From: Thiomicrorhabdus marina
GTDB taxonomy: Bacteria > Pseudomonadota > Gammaproteobacteria > Thiomicrospirales > Thiomicrospiraceae
NCBI RefSeq assembly: GCF_017571465.1
Contig: NZ_JAGETV010000001.1
Span: forward strand, 124,001-188,000
Direction of reading: 5' to 3'
DNA length: 64,000 nt
A program made the translations under genes and the position numbers. Under the pieces are notes generated by a model. That model had not been told where the DNA came from, made no database searches, and saw only the letters and a program-made list of their open reading frames with translations. Positions 1 through 10,102 of the stretch are shown piece by piece. Numbering within the stretch: the first letter of the stretch is position 1; each line of letters opens with the position of its first letter.

Positions 1-3000
1 CACCATAAGAGAAACCACCACAAGCCACTAGACCGCGGAAATCATCGAACTTCACTTCACCGGAAAGCACGTCACTCATGTGAACGTCGATTGCATCGAA
101 ACCGGCCTTAGTGAAAGCTGCCGCCATCTCTTGCTGACCGTTAACCCCCTGCTCACGCAGAATTGCCACTTTCGGACGCGGCGCATCGGCAAATTCAGCA
201 GTAATATCATCATTAATATCGAAAGTGACTACTGGATTGATTTCAGTGTTCGCGTCGTTTTCAATCGCATCAAATTCTTGTTTCGCACAATCTTCGTTGT
301 CACGAATTGCTTGCATGCGGTAAGAGGTTTCCGTCCACCACTTCTGTAGTTGCTTACGAGGCATATTGAAAATTTCTGCACCGTTTGCAGAAATCGAGAT
401 TGTATCGTCTTCTGAAACCGAACCGATAAAGTGTGACATAGCAGACAGGTTATTTGTAGCAAGTACCGCTTCAACCGCTGCTTTATCTGCAGATTTAACT
501 TGCAGAACCACACCGACTTCTTCAGCACAAAGTGCTGCAACCGGCTCATTACCAAGCGCTGTAATATCGACGCTAATACCGGTGTGACCCGCAAACGCCA
601 TTTCCGCTAGGGTGACCAATAGGCCACCATCGGCACGATCATGGTAAGCAACAATCTTATCGTCAGCCATTAGCTGCTGAGTTGCATTAAATAGATTTAG
701 CAGATCATCCGCAGAGTCCAAATCAGCGGTATTTTCACCCACTTGACCATAAACCTGCGCTAGACAGCTTGCGCCGACACGGTTTTGACCTTTACCTAAG
801 TCAATCACCAATAGTTCAGTATCACCTAAATCTGTACGCAGTTGCGGCGTTACCGTTTTACGGACATCTTCCACAGGCGCAAAAGTGGTGATGTTTAAAG
901 ACATTGGCGAGATAACGGCTTTGTCTTCACCATTGTCATTCCAAACGGTTTTCATCGACATAGAGTCCTTACCAACCGGAACCGCAATTCCTAGCGCCGG
1001 ACATAGCTCTAAACCAACCGTTTCAACGGCGTCGTAAAGAGCCGAATCTTCACCCGGATGCCCTGCTGCAGCCATCCAGTTTGCCGAAATCTTAATATCC
1101 GACATCTTGCCGATTTTCGCACAAGCAATGTTCGTGATTGCTTCAGCAATCGATAAACGTGCAGACGCCTTAGGATTAACCAGTGCTACAGGAGGACGTT
1201 CACCAGAAGCCATGGCTTCACCGGTGTAACCCTTATAGTCAGAAGCGGTAATACCTGCGTTGGCAACCGGAACCTGCCAAGGCCCCACCATCTGGTCACG
1301 TGTAACCATACCGGTGATGGTACGGTCACCAATAGTAATCAGGAAGTTTTTCGACGCAATCGTCGGCAACTTCATCAAGCGTTCCGCTACGTCGTTCAAA
1401 TCCAAATTAGCAGTTTCAAAACCGGCTTGCGGAATAGAACGTGTTTCAGCGGTACGATGCATCTTAGGCGGCTTACCAAGCAATACGTTTAGCGGCATAT
1501 CGACCGGATTGTTGTCAAATACGGTATCGTTAACAACCAATTCTTGTTCTTTAGTCGCTTCACCGACGATAGCGTAAATCGCACGTTCACGCTTACAGAT
1601 TTCAACAAACTGGTCAATCTTATCTGGATAAACTGCGATAACGTAACGCTCTTGCGATTCATTCGACCAGATTTCCATTGGCGACATGCCCGGTTCATCA
1701 TTTGGCACAGAACGTAGGTCAATTTTTCCACCCTTACCAGCATCGTTTACCAGTTCAGGGAATGCATTGGAGATACCGCCGGCACCGACATCGTGAATCG
1801 ACGCAATCGGTGACTCTTCACCGAGGTAAGTACAACGGTCAATAACTTCTTGTGCACGACGCTCCATCTCAGGGTTTTCACGCTGTACTGAAGCGAAGTC
1901 TAGGTTTTCCGCACCAGAACCGGTTTCAACCGATGATGCCGCACCACCACCTAGGCCGATCAACATGGCAGGACCACCCAGAATAACCAGTTTCGCACCA
2001 ACTGGAATATCGCCTTTTTCAATGTGCATTTCACGAATGCTACCTAAACCACCTGCCAACATAATCGGCTTGTGGTAACCACGAATCTCTTCACCTTCAT
2101 GCGTAATTAGCGCATTTTCATAGGTACGGAAATAGCCGTTGATTGCCGGGCGGCCAAATTCATTATTGAAACCAGCGGCACCCAATGGACCTTCAAGCAT
2201 AATATCCATTGGCGTCACAATACGCCCTGGCTTACCGTATGGCTTTTCCCAAGGCTGTTCAAAACCAGGAATATTTAGGTTAGAAACCGTAAAACCAGTT
2301 AGACCGGCTTTTGGTTTAGAACCGCGCCCGGTTGCCCCTTCATCACGGATTTCACCACCGGAACCGGTTGCCGCGCCCGGCCAAGGCGAGATTGCTGTTG
2401 GATGGTTATGGGTTTCTACTTTGATTTGGAAATGAACCGGCTCTTCAGAGAATTCGTATTTACGAGTTTCTGGATTCGGGAAGAAACGTGTTGCTTGCGC
2501 CCCTGCAACCACTGCGGCATTATCGCTATAAGCCGAAAGAACGCCTTCCGGGCTCTTCTGATAAGTATTGCGGATCATACCGAACAGTGAGTTCGGCTTA
2601 TCTTGACCATCAATAGTCCAGTCAGCATTAAAGATTTTGTGACGACAATGCTCAGAGTTTGCTTGTGCAAACATCATTAACTCGGCATCCACCGGATTAC
2701 GACCTAAACCATTGAAAGCGTCAACTAGATAATCGATTTCATCTTCAGATAGCGCCAAGCCCATCTCTTTGTTGGCAACCACTAAGGCTTCACGACCACC
2801 ACCAAGAACATCAACCGTCGTCATCGGTTTTGGTGATTGGTGTGAGAACAGGTTTTCCAATGCTGCGAAATCGTGGCTAACGGTTTCCATCATACGGTCA
2901 TGTACCAGTGCTTCAACAGCGGCTTTATCTTCTGCGGTAACACCTTCAAAGTGGTACACAATTCCACGCTCAATGCGTAGCACTTTATCAATACCGCAAG

Positions 3001-3283
3001 TATGGGTAATATCGGTCGCTTTTGAAGACCATGGAGAAATCGTGCCAATACGCGGTGTAACAATACAGCTATCCGCTGATAGATCACCATTTTGATTGTC
3101 TGCAGTTTTGTTTAACAATACATTCAAATGTTCGATTTCTTCAGCTGATAAATCAGAAGCGGTATCAACAAAATATACGAACTGAGAACTCAATCCATTC
3201 ACTGAAGCAACCGTTTGCATTTTGGTTAAAAGTTGGTTGATTCGGTAAGTTGAATGTGCAGGATTTCCCCAAATAATTTGCAT
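1..3283 (-). CDS. purL: phosphoribosylformylglycinamidine synthase, C-terminal end cut by window edge
   Basis: Large single-chain FGAM synthase of purine biosynthesis, converting FGAR, glutamine and ATP to FGAM in the cytoplasm. About 1,094 codons are visible against roughly 1,295 in E. coli, so the missing part is most of the C-terminal glutaminase domain. The visible order is a PurS-like N-terminus, then the two AIR-synthase-type halves. The signature [20 protein letters not shown] lies near residue 290 and the start of the glutamine amidotransferase domain (CGGFSYG) is at the very edge. The ATG at 3283 has an AAGGA ribosome site about 10 nt upstream. A terminator separates it from bamC, so it probably has its own promoter in the short gap or receives read-through. 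Confidence 0.97.
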   Translation of the reverse strand, partial: MQIIWGNPAHSTYRINQLLTKMQTVASVNGLSSQFVYFVDTASDLSAEEIEHLNVLLNKTADNQNGDLSADSCIVTPRIGTISPWSSKATDITHTCGIDKVLRIERGIVYHFEGVTAEDKAAVEALVHDRMMETVSHDFAALENLFSHQSPKPMTTVDVLGGGREALVVANKEMGLALSEDEIDYLVDAFNGLGRNPVDAELMMFAQANSEHCRHKIFNADWTIDGQDKPNSLFGMIRNTYQKSPEGVLSAYSDNAAVVAGAQATRFFPNPETRKYEFSEEPVHFQIKVETHNHPTAISPWPGAATGSGGEIRDEGATGRGSKPKAGLTGFTVSNLNIPGFEQPWEKPYGKPGRIVTPMDIMLEGPLGAAGFNNEFGRPAINGYFRTYENALITHEGEEIRGYHKPIMLAGGLGSIREMHIEKGDIPVGAKLVILGGPAMLIGLGGGAASSVETGSGAENLDFASVQRENPEMERRAQEVIDRCTYLGEESPIASIHDVGAGGISNAFPELVNDAGKGGKIDLRSVPNDEPGMSPMEIWSNESQERYVIAVYPDKIDQFVEICKRERAIYAIVGEATKEQELVVNDTVFDNNPVDMPLNVLLGKPPKMHRTAETRSIPQAGFETANLDLNDVAERLMKLPTIASKNFLITIGDRTITGMVTRDQMVGPWQVPVANAGITASDYKGYTGEAMASGERPPVALVNPKASARLSIAEAITNIACAKIGKMSDIKISANWMAAAGHPGEDSALYDAVETVGLELCPALGIAVPVGKDSMSMKTVWNDNGEDKAVISPMSLNITTFAPVEDVRKTVTPQLRTDLGDTELLVIDLGKGQNRVGASCLAQVYGQVGENTADLDSADDLLNLFNATQQLMADDKIVAYHDRADGGLLVTLAEMAFAGHTGISVDITALGNEPVAALCAEEVGVVLQVKSADKAAVEAVLATNNLSAMSHFIGSVSEDDTISISANGAEIFNMPRKQLQKWWTETSYRMQAIRDNEDCAKQEFDAIENDANTEINPVVTFDINDDITAEFADAPRPKVAILREQGVNGQQEMAAAFTKAGFDAIDVHMSDVLSGEVKFDDFRGLVACGGFSYG

Positions 3284-3299
3284 AGTTTTTTTGTCCTTT

Positions 3300-3327
3300 G
3301 AAAAAACAAAACCCTCTGTTAAGAGGG
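3300..3327 (-). terminator. intrinsic terminator between bamC and purL
   Basis: Read on the minus strand, a CCCTC/GAGGG stem (3323-3327 with 3312-3316) is followed by a T-rich run of about ten bases. It lies 15 nt past the bamC stop and just before the purL ribosome site, so it would end dapA-bamC transcripts or act as an attenuator for purL. Confidence 0.75.
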
Positions 3328-3342
3328 TAAGTAGGTTTCGGA

Positions 3343-4467
3343 TTATTTCGCCAATAACCCGAGACTTTCAGATAAATACTTTCTTTGTAAGGCCGTAAGC
3401 GGTTCTTCACCTTCTAAAGCAGAAGCGGTAAAAATTGTCGTACCGTCATCTTCAGCAGCCAATTTCAGCACAACACGTTGTGGTAAATCCGTTTTTGAAC
3501 GATCACGCCAAAAAGCTAAGCTTGAAAGAATCCCCTCTTGCTCACGAATATCTTCCGGTATGTCGACCTGCATCGTGCCATTGCCTTTGCTTGCTGTATG
3601 AACATTCCATCCAGCTCTGTACACCATCGCCTGCAAATACGACCAAGACTCATCCATACCGGCTTTGAACTTAAGACCGTTAAACTCTTCACCGTCTATA
3701 GTTTCAACCATGTTCTGAGTCGACTCAAGTTGCGCCAAAGCCTGTTCACTGCTAGATCCAAAAAAGACCATTGCTTGATACAAAGCTTGTGCTTCTAAAA
3801 CAGGACTATAAGGACGTACATACCAATTGCCATCATTCAAGTTCTCATTGCGATCGCCCGGCGCAACCATTTCGTTGTGATTGATGTAAACACGAGTAAC
3901 ACCAGCCGCTTTGTCGGTTTCAACGCGAGCGATAAACTTGTCGTAAGCGCCTTTCGCCAACTCTGGACGCCAGCTATTGAATAAACGAGTTAGAGGGCCG
4001 TCTTCTTTGGAAGTCGGTGCCACTTCTTCCCGTGGTAGATAGTCGGTTTTGATAATGCCAATGTCTTTACGTGCTTCGGCAATTTGAAAACCGGCATTCG
4101 TGAAATAGCGCTGAATACCGCGCCATGCATCTTCTGAATTAATGGTTTTCAGCTCCAGCCAACGATTGGACAAATCCGCTTTAATCGCTAGACCATTTGC
4201 TTGGAAAGTAGGGATCGTATCAGAGGCTTGCTGTTTTGCTAGAGCATTTTGCGCATCTTGTAACGCTGGTGCAAATTGGCTATCTGCTTTACCTGGGTTA
4301 AAAAGATTCGGCGGCATTTCCAGATTTTTTACCGTTTTGGTCTCCGTGTCACGGTAAGAGTCATCAGACCCGAACATATTGTTTAGGGTAGAACATCCAC
4401 TCAGACCTAGGGTACCGAATGTCATTGCCAGCGTTGAAGCCAGCACTGTTTTTTTGGCAAAGCGCAT
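3343..4467 (-). CDS. bamC: outer membrane assembly lipoprotein BamC (NlpB/DapX)
   Basis: 374-residue lipoprotein with a signal peptide ending in the lipobox LSGC, so Cys25 would be the lipidated residue. BamC is an accessory subunit of the BAM complex, which inserts beta-barrel proteins into the outer membrane. The middle and C-terminal parts have the spacing of the two BamC helix-grip domains. The gene directly follows dapA, the arrangement that gave it the old name dapX in E. coli. The linked order and length (344 in E. coli) make the call secure. It ends 15 nt before a terminator. Confidence 0.9.
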   Translation of the reverse strand: MRFAKKTVLASTLAMTFGTLGLSGCSTLNNMFGSDDSYRDTETKTVKNLEMPPNLFNPGKADSQFAPALQDAQNALAKQQASDTIPTFQANGLAIKADLSNRWLELKTINSEDAWRGIQRYFTNAGFQIAEARKDIGIIKTDYLPREEVAPTSKEDGPLTRLFNSWRPELAKGAYDKFIARVETDKAAGVTRVYINHNEMVAPGDRNENLNDGNWYVRPYSPVLEAQALYQAMVFFGSSSEQALAQLESTQNMVETIDGEEFNGLKFKAGMDESWSYLQAMVYRAGWNVHTASKGNGTMQVDIPEDIREQEGILSSLAFWRDRSKTDLPQRVVLKLAAEDDGTTIFTASALEGEEPLTALQRKYLSESLGLLAK

Positions 4468-4500
4468 AAACTTTTTAACCTTAATATTTTTCTGATTTAG

Positions 4501-4530
4501 AAAGATAACAACGCCCGGCTTAACCGGGCG
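4501..4530 (-). terminator. weak terminator or attenuator between dapA and bamC
   Basis: A perfect 7-bp GC-rich stem, CGCCCGG at 4512-4518 with CCGGGCG at 4524-4530 and a 5-nt loop, is followed on the minus strand by a broken T-rich stretch (TTGTTATCTTT). It may let only part of the dapA transcript continue into bamC. Confidence 0.5.
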
Positions 4531-4535
4531 AGAAA

Positions 4536-5414
4536 TTATTTGATTACTCCAGCCTTTTGCAAGGCCGCATGAACCGTTGGCTGAGCCGATTCCGTTAACA
4601 CCGTTAAAGGTAAACGAATCGCCTTCCCAATCATCCCCATATCAAATAGAGCCCATTTCACCGGAATCGGATTCGCTTCGACAAACAAGTCATTATGCAA
4701 TGAAATTAATGGCGTATCTAATTGATGTGCAGTTTCGGCATCCCCTTCCAAGGCTGCTGCATAAGCGTCTCGCAACTGTTTTGGGGCAACATTCGCTGTT
4801 ACTGAAATACCACCATGACCGCCAGCTAAAATGAAATCAATCGCTGTGGCATCATCACCACTGTATAGTGCAAAGTCATCGTCGACTGCAGATTTAACTT
4901 CAGCAATGCGAGCCAAATCACCAGTTGCATCTTTAATACCAACAATATTGTCAATTTTCGAAAGGCGAATTACCGTTTCCGACGACATATCAACTGCGGT
5001 ACGACCTGGAACATTATAAAGAATCTGTGGAATATCAACTGTCTCGGCCACTTTCTTATAATGCAGGTATAGACCTTCCTGAGTCGGCTTATTGTAATAT
5101 GGCGTTACCAATAGACAAGCATCCGCCCCGGCTTCTTTTGCACACTGCGTTAATTCAATCGCTTCGCGTGTCGAGTTGGCACCGGTTCCGGCAATAACAG
5201 GAATTCGACCTGCTGCCTTGTCAACAACAAACTTAACGACTTCACAATGCTCTTTAAATCCTAAAGTCGCTGATTCACCTGTTGTCCCGACCGCAACGAT
5301 TGCATCGGTCTCTGATTCGATGTGAAATTCAATCAGTTTTTGTAACGCATCGTAATCGACAGATTCATCTTCTAACATCGGTGTGACCAGTGCCACCATA
5401 CTGCCTGTATACAC
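4536..5414 (-). CDS. dapA: 4-hydroxy-tetrahydrodipicolinate synthase
   Basis: Condenses pyruvate with aspartate semialdehyde, the first committed step to diaminopimelate and lysine. The start is placed at the GTG at 5414, preceded by GGAG with 9-nt spacing; the open frame extends five codons further to a TTG that overlaps this ribosome site. With the GTG start the protein is 292 residues, and the Schiff-base lysine falls at 161 (GIKDATGD), the catalytic tyrosine at 133 (YNVPGRT) and the threonine pair at 44-45 (GTTGESATL), exactly the E. coli numbering. It is co-oriented with bamC. Confidence 0.96.
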   Translation of the reverse strand: MYTGSMVALVTPMLEDESVDYDALQKLIEFHIESETDAIVAVGTTGESATLGFKEHCEVVKFVVDKAAGRIPVIAGTGANSTREAIELTQCAKEAGADACLLVTPYYNKPTQEGLYLHYKKVAETVDIPQILYNVPGRTAVDMSSETVIRLSKIDNIVGIKDATGDLARIAEVKSAVDDDFALYSGDDATAIDFILAGGHGGISVTANVAPKQLRDAYAAALEGDAETAHQLDTPLISLHNDLFVEANPIPVKWALFDMGMIGKAIRLPLTVLTESAQPTVHAALQKAGVIK

Positions 5415-5456
5415 AGTCAAAGTCTCCAATCCAGTAACGCAATTTTTAAAAACGTA

Positions 5457-5485
5457 ATATTAACCGTTCACCCCTAACACTTCAA
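5457..5485 (-). promoter_or_regulatory. sigma70-type promoter for dapA
   Basis: On the minus strand, TTGAAG (5485-5480) and TAATAT (5462-5457) are separated by exactly 17 nt. The predicted start near 5450 gives a leader of about 35 nt before the dapA GTG. Confidence 0.6.
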
Positions 5486-5701
5486 CATAATTTGCCTGTT
5501 GCGCCCGCCTTAATCTATCGCACCTAGAGACGGCTTAAGTTTCACCATAAAAGCCTTATTGATTATCTCTTTAAAAGCATTAAGGCTATTGCTTGCCTTG
5601 TTGAAAATAGGCATACTGAATTGCAAATCAGTAAAGCTTAATCAAGCACATCGCCATAGTGATGATGCTAAACAATTTAGCCCCATAAAGGATTTTGCAC
5701 T

Positions 5702-6172
5702 ATGTTAGCCAAACAAGGCGACAAACTCCCCAATTTTTCACTGTCCGCCACCGGCGAACAAATCATTTCAGAAGCAGATTTTCTAGGGCGTTATAGCGTC
5801 TTGTATATTTACCCTAAAGATTCCACTCCAGGTTGCACCACCGAAGGTTTAGACTTCAGTGCATTAAAAGACAATTTTTCAGCATTAAACGCTCAAATTT
5901 ACGGGCTTTCAATGGATTCAATGCGTCGTCACGAAAACTTTAAAGGCAAACAAAATTTTGCTTTTGAGCTTATTTCCGATCCCGAACATGAATTATGCGA
6001 AGCACTGGGCGTCTATCAACTGAAAAAGAATTTCGGTAAAGAATACATGGGATTAGTGCGTTCAACTTTTCTAATTGACCCAACGGGAACGATCGTAAAA
6101 GTCTGGAGCCCGGTGAAAGTCAAAGACCATGCCAAGGAGGTTCTGGAAACGCTACAAGAAATGGTCAGCTAG
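5702..6172 (+). CDS. bcp: Bcp/PrxQ-type peroxiredoxin
   Basis: 156-residue thiol peroxidase reducing hydrogen peroxide and organic peroxides in the cytoplasm. The active site TPGCT places the peroxidatic cysteine at residue 45, and the conserved VRSTFLID segment is present near the C-terminus. The second cysteine that many Bcp proteins carry five residues after the first is replaced here (CTTEGLDF), so this copy would work as a 1-Cys enzyme or use another thiol, possibly the cysteine in ELCEALG. The ATG has AAGGA upstream. It is divergent from dapA across a gap of about 290 nt. Confidence 0.92.
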   Translation: MLAKQGDKLPNFSLSATGEQIISEADFLGRYSVLYIYPKDSTPGCTTEGLDFSALKDNFSALNAQIYGLSMDSMRRHENFKGKQNFAFELISDPEHELCEALGVYQLKKNFGKEYMGLVRSTFLIDPTGTIVKVWSPVKVKDHAKEVLETLQEMVS

Positions 6173-6268
6173 TTTTTAACAACTGCCAGACAAAACAATT
6201 CGGCCTGTCAACAATCCATTAATAACAGGTCCACTTAATCTAAATGCTGTTCGCTAAAGGATGCCATC

Positions 6269-7675
6269 ATGACTGATGAACCACGCCGCTTATTTATTTT
6301 GGACACCAATGTGCTCATGCACGATCCTATGGCTCTTTTCAATTTCGAGGAACACGACATCTTTTTGCCGATGACCGTTCTTGAGGAACTCGACGCAGGT
6401 AAAAAAGGCATGTCGGAAGTTTCTCGTAACGTTCGTGAGACTAACCGCTTAATCGACCAGATCATCAGCAATGCCAGTTTTGAAGAAATCAAGAATGGCT
6501 TAAGCCTAGAGAACATTCATCCAAATAGCGGCATGGAGAGCCTACATTTAGGCAAACTTTTTTTCGAAACTGAACCCATGGTTGCCCAGCTGCCTGCGCA
6601 TTTACCAAGCCACAAAGCTGATAACCACATACTACAAACCGGCTTAGCATTAAAAGAACAGTACCCGCAACGCAATGTCACCCTAGTTACTAAAGACATC
6701 AATATGCGGATTAAATCCTCAGCAGTCGGCTTACACTCGGAAGATTACTATAATGACCGAGTCCTTGAAGATGCTGATCTACTCTATACCGGGTGGGAAA
6801 TCCTACCGGAAGATTTCTTCGAAACCCACGGTAAGAACATGAAATCCTGGCAGGAAGGTGAAAGCACCTTCTACGAACTTGAAGTTGACCATGATTGTGA
6901 CTGGTATCCAAATCAAGCATTAATCAGTGCTAACGATTCCGGCTTCTCAGCATTAGTACGCGAGATTCGTGACGGCAAAGCGATTCTTGAATACATGCAT
7001 GATTTTAATTCTGACAATAGTGCCGTCTGGGGAATCAACGCTCGCAACACCGAACAAAACATTGCAATGAACTATCTAATGGATCCGGAAATCGATTTCG
7101 TATCAATTCTTGGTGTTGCAGGAACCGGTAAAACCTTGCTAACTCTTGCTGCTGCTCTAGAGCAGACCCTTGATGAAAACCTGTATAACGAAATCATTAT
7201 GACCCGCGCGACCATTCCGGTCGGTGAAGACATTGGTTTTTTACCGGGCACGGAAGAAGAAAAAATGACCCCATGGATGGGTGCCTTAATGGACAACCTT
7301 GAGGTACTGACCGAATCGGACGGCTACACTGATTGGGAAAAAGAGAGTACCCAGCAATTGCTGAGCAAACGAATTAAAATCAAGTCAATGAACTTCATGC
7401 GTGGCCGCACTTTTCAGAAGAAATTCATTATTCTCGATGAAGCACAGAATCTAACTCCAAAGCAGATGAAAACTCTGGTAACGCGTGCAGGTGAAGGCAC
7501 TAAGGTTGTCTGCCTCGGTAATATTAGCCAGATCGATTCACCATACCTGACCGAAACAACAACCGGTTTAACTTATATCGTTGATCGCTTCAAATGCTGG
7601 AAACACAGTGCACATATAACCTTACAACAAGGAGAACGTTCTCGCTTGGCGGAATTCGCTTCCGACAATCTATAA
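6269..7675 (+). CDS. PIN domain-PhoH ATPase fusion (YlaK/PhoH2 type)
   Basis: 468-residue protein with an N-terminal PIN nuclease domain (LDTNVLMHD with Asp12, and TKDINMR near 141) followed by a PhoH P-loop domain. Walker A is GVAGTGKT at 282-289 and Walker B is IILDEAQN with Asp390-Glu391. PhoH2 proteins are described as RNA helicases with sequence-specific RNase activity; here that role is by family only. It is a single gene, ended by a clear terminator. It differs from the shorter PhoH of the ybeZ-ybeY operon, which lacks the PIN domain. Confidence 0.92.
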   Translation: MTDEPRRLFILDTNVLMHDPMALFNFEEHDIFLPMTVLEELDAGKKGMSEVSRNVRETNRLIDQIISNASFEEIKNGLSLENIHPNSGMESLHLGKLFFETEPMVAQLPAHLPSHKADNHILQTGLALKEQYPQRNVTLVTKDINMRIKSSAVGLHSEDYYNDRVLEDADLLYTGWEILPEDFFETHGKNMKSWQEGESTFYELEVDHDCDWYPNQALISANDSGFSALVREIRDGKAILEYMHDFNSDNSAVWGINARNTEQNIAMNYLMDPEIDFVSILGVAGTGKTLLTLAAALEQTLDENLYNEIIMTRATIPVGEDIGFLPGTEEEKMTPWMGALMDNLEVLTESDGYTDWEKESTQQLLSKRIKIKSMNFMRGRTFQKKFIILDEAQNLTPKQMKTLVTRAGEGTKVVCLGNISQIDSPYLTETTTGLTYIVDRFKCWKHSAHITLQQGERSRLAEFASDNL

Positions 7676-7696
7676 CTCTCTCAACAATCAAACTCA

Positions 7697-7727
7697 AAAG
7701 GCAGAATGAATAATCTGCCTTTTTTAT
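7697..7727 (+). terminator. intrinsic terminator after the PIN-PhoH gene
   Basis: AAAGGCAGA (7697-7705) pairs perfectly with TCTGCCTTT (7714-7722), and the stem runs into a T-rich tail. Confidence 0.85.
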
Positions 7728-7754
7728 TTATTAGGCATTTATTAGGCCTGAAAA

Positions 7755-7780
7755 CAAAAAACCCGAGCATAAAGCTCGGG
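7755..7780 (-). terminator. intrinsic terminator for the LysR-type gene
   Basis: CCCGAGC (7762-7768) pairs with GCTCGGG (7774-7780). Read on the minus strand, the stem is followed by TTTTTTG, and it sits 23 nt after the stop of the LysR gene. Confidence 0.85.
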
Positions 7781-7803
7781 CTTCACTGGCAGCAATTCAG
7801 CGT

Positions 7804-8757
7804 TTAACGCCCCATTGTTTTCTGCTCTTCTTCGGTCGGGATACGGAAGCCTAACTCTTGTGCACGCGCACGACAGTAGTTGATTGCAAACTCTAAAAGC
7901 TCACCTACCGCACGGTGACGGAACTTATGCTTCTGACGAACATGCGAGAATGGACGCAGAATTGGCGGATCCAGAGGAATCGCTTTCAAGGTACCAAGCT
8001 TAAGTTCTTTAACGATAGTGGTACGCGAAACAACCGCAACTCCGACATCAGATTCAACCGCCATCTTCACAGACTCAGGACTACCAAGTTCCATTACCAC
8101 ACTCAAATCACTGTAGCTAAGCCCTTGTTCGCGAATATAAGAATCGATTACCTGACGCGAGCCGGAACCTTCTTCACGCGAGATATAGCCGTATTTACGG
8201 AAATCTTCTACCGTTACTTTGTCACGTTTCGCCAATGGGTGATCTAGAGGACAAATCAGTTGCATCTCGTCAATACGACAAACATCAACTTCCAAGTTCT
8301 TATTCTGAACCGGCGCTTCAACCAAGCCAAGGTCGATCATATTATTTTCAACCATTGAAACAATCGCATCGGTGTTGCCGACCTGAAGACGGATATTGAC
8401 ATCTTCGTACTGTTTCTTGAAAGCACCCAATAGGCTTGGCAACATGTATTCAGCAATAGTCGTACTGGCGCCAATAACCAAAGTACCGGTAACTTCGCCC
8501 GTCAACTCGCGAACTTCAGAATTCATTTTTTCATAAAGTTCAAGAATCTGATCAGCATAGTCATATACGACTTTACCGGCATCGGTCAGGGTAATTTTAT
8601 TGTGAGTACGGTCAAAGAGGCGGGTGTTAAAAAAATCTTCTAACTGCTTAACTTGGAAGGTAACCGCAGGTTGAGTCATATGGAGGGTCTCTGCAGCTTT
8701 GGTAAAGCTCATTACCTTAGCTACGGTATGAAATACCTGAAGACGTCTATCTGCCAT
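7804..8757 (-). CDS. LysR-family transcriptional regulator
   Basis: 317 residues with a typical N-terminal winged HTH (residues 1-60, FTKAAETLHMTQPAVTFQVK) and a periplasmic-binding-protein-like effector domain. The overall pattern (TGTLVIGASTTIAEYMLP, EEGSGSR) resembles the CysB/CysL/CbbR branch of LysR regulators that respond to small anions or metabolites. No target operon lies next to it: downstream is the convergent PIN-PhoH gene and upstream a K+ channel on the same strand. The regulated pathway therefore cannot be told from context. Confidence 0.88.
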   Translation of the reverse strand: MADRRLQVFHTVAKVMSFTKAAETLHMTQPAVTFQVKQLEDFFNTRLFDRTHNKITLTDAGKVVYDYADQILELYEKMNSEVRELTGEVTGTLVIGASTTIAEYMLPSLLGAFKKQYEDVNIRLQVGNTDAIVSMVENNMIDLGLVEAPVQNKNLEVDVCRIDEMQLICPLDHPLAKRDKVTVEDFRKYGYISREEGSGSRQVIDSYIREQGLSYSDLSVVMELGSPESVKMAVESDVGVAVVSRTTIVKELKLGTLKAIPLDPPILRPFSHVRQKHKFRHRAVGELLEFAINYCRARAQELGFRIPTEEEQKTMGR

Positions 8758-8913
8758 CTGCTCTGTCCTTATTGTTTGTAATGATTTCTAAAATTTAGCC
8801 GTGAATATAGGCTTTCCAATAAAAAAAGTCAATCTTCTTCGATAAATCGATAAAGTAAGTTTGGGAATGTATTTTGTTATTAAATCATAACTTCTTCAGT
8901 CACGTCCGGGCAA

Positions 8914-9936
8914 TTACTTACGATGATTGGGTTTGGAAAATAATTCCCTCTCAATCTGCTTTAAAGCATCTAAATGCGGAGAACTAAAAGGAGAAGGCCC
9001 GACATTTTTGCGTTCGATTTTCTGGCCTGCTTCCATTTGCGGCTGATCACTGGACTCCATCATCGTCGTGGTTCGATCAACTTCTTTTTTCTGCTGCATT
9101 TCCAATAAATACTCTTCAAGCATTCGATAACGATGCAGCTCTTCCGTTAAGCGATCAATTTCCTGAGTTGAATGCAACATAATACTTTCAACATGTTTTT
9201 CATTATCAATACTCTGCTTGGCTAAGCGCTTCTCTGTCTGGCGCACATAATTCAGAATCTCACGCTCCAATTTACGCTGATCCGAACCAATCAAAAATGC
9301 CGAGAAGTTCGCCGTTACCAAAGAGAAAAACATCACGCCGAAAATAATTAATACCGCCCCAAAGATTCTACCCTCTTCAGTTAAAGGAACGACATCGCCA
9401 TAACCGACCGTTGTAATTGTTACCAACGCATACCAAATTCCATCAATAATAGGTCGTTGCTCGACATAGGAAAAAATGCCGCCAGCACCGATTACCAAAA
9501 AAGAAAAGCCGACCAAAATTTGCCCAAAGCGATTACGTTTTAATAAACGCAGGACATCATGAAAAAAACTGGAAACGAAACGAACGAAAAGCACTAACCG
9601 CAAAGAACGGAAAATCAAGGCCCAATCACCACTCCATGGAATCCACGGTGCAGCCACGAGGACAATCAAAACGCTCAACCAGTTATGTAAAAGATAGCGG
9701 GAACGGTCTTGTACAAGAAAAAGATTAACCAGCAACTCAGCGGCAAATACGCCCCAGAGAATAAAATCCAGACCGGCATATTCAATGGGGTAGTCGGTAT
9801 AAGACAATACCAACTGCAGAAAGACAACCAAAATGGCAACCGCCACTAAATATTCGAAAACTCTGCCAACACTACGTGCACGGTCACTCTCTTTTTTATG
9901 AACGCCGGCAACACCTAGTAACACTTTTAAATTCAT
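8914..9936 (-). CDS. voltage-gated-type potassium channel with C-terminal coiled coil
   Basis: 340-residue inner-membrane protein. Segments S1 to S4 lie in residues 30-135, including an arginine-bearing S4 (RSLRLVLFVRF) typical of a voltage sensor. The pore helix and selectivity filter TVGYGD are at 176-181, followed by S6. After the membrane part comes a charged region of about 120 residues (roughly 220-275 heptad-like, then a proline- and lysine-rich tail) instead of the RCK/TrkA nucleotide-binding domain common in bacterial K+ channels. A coiled-coil tetramerisation tail is therefore likely, by inference. Probably monocistronic. Confidence 0.88.
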   Translation of the reverse strand: MNLKVLLGVAGVHKKESDRARSVGRVFEYLVAVAILVVFLQLVLSYTDYPIEYAGLDFILWGVFAAELLVNLFLVQDRSRYLLHNWLSVLIVLVAAPWIPWSGDWALIFRSLRLVLFVRFVSSFFHDVLRLLKRNRFGQILVGFSFLVIGAGGIFSYVEQRPIIDGIWYALVTITTVGYGDVVPLTEEGRIFGAVLIIFGVMFFSLVTANFSAFLIGSDQRKLEREILNYVRQTEKRLAKQSIDNEKHVESIMLHSTQEIDRLTEELHRYRMLEEYLLEMQQKKEVDRTTTMMESSDQPQMEAGQKIERKNVGPSPFSSPHLDALKQIERELFSKPNHRK

Positions 9937-10102
9937 GCAGCAATTCCGATTATTCAGACAGTTCGCTAATCGTATAGAGTTATATCAGTCAATACTAAAG
10001 GATTTCTAACCAAGCTGTGCCAAGAAAAAACAACTTAGCCGGAAATAACAGGATTACTTATCCAAGCGCAAAAAATTCAGGCAATCCGCAGAACATTAAA
10101 AC

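Noticed and set aside
1260-3095. Several open frames of 60-110 codons on the plus strand opposite purL.
   Set aside because: They mirror the codon pattern of purL, lack ribosome sites and have no family features.
5412-5429. The TTG at 5429 as the dapA start.
   Set aside because: It overlaps the ribosome site of the GTG at 5414, and catalytic residue numbering matches the family exactly only from the GTG.
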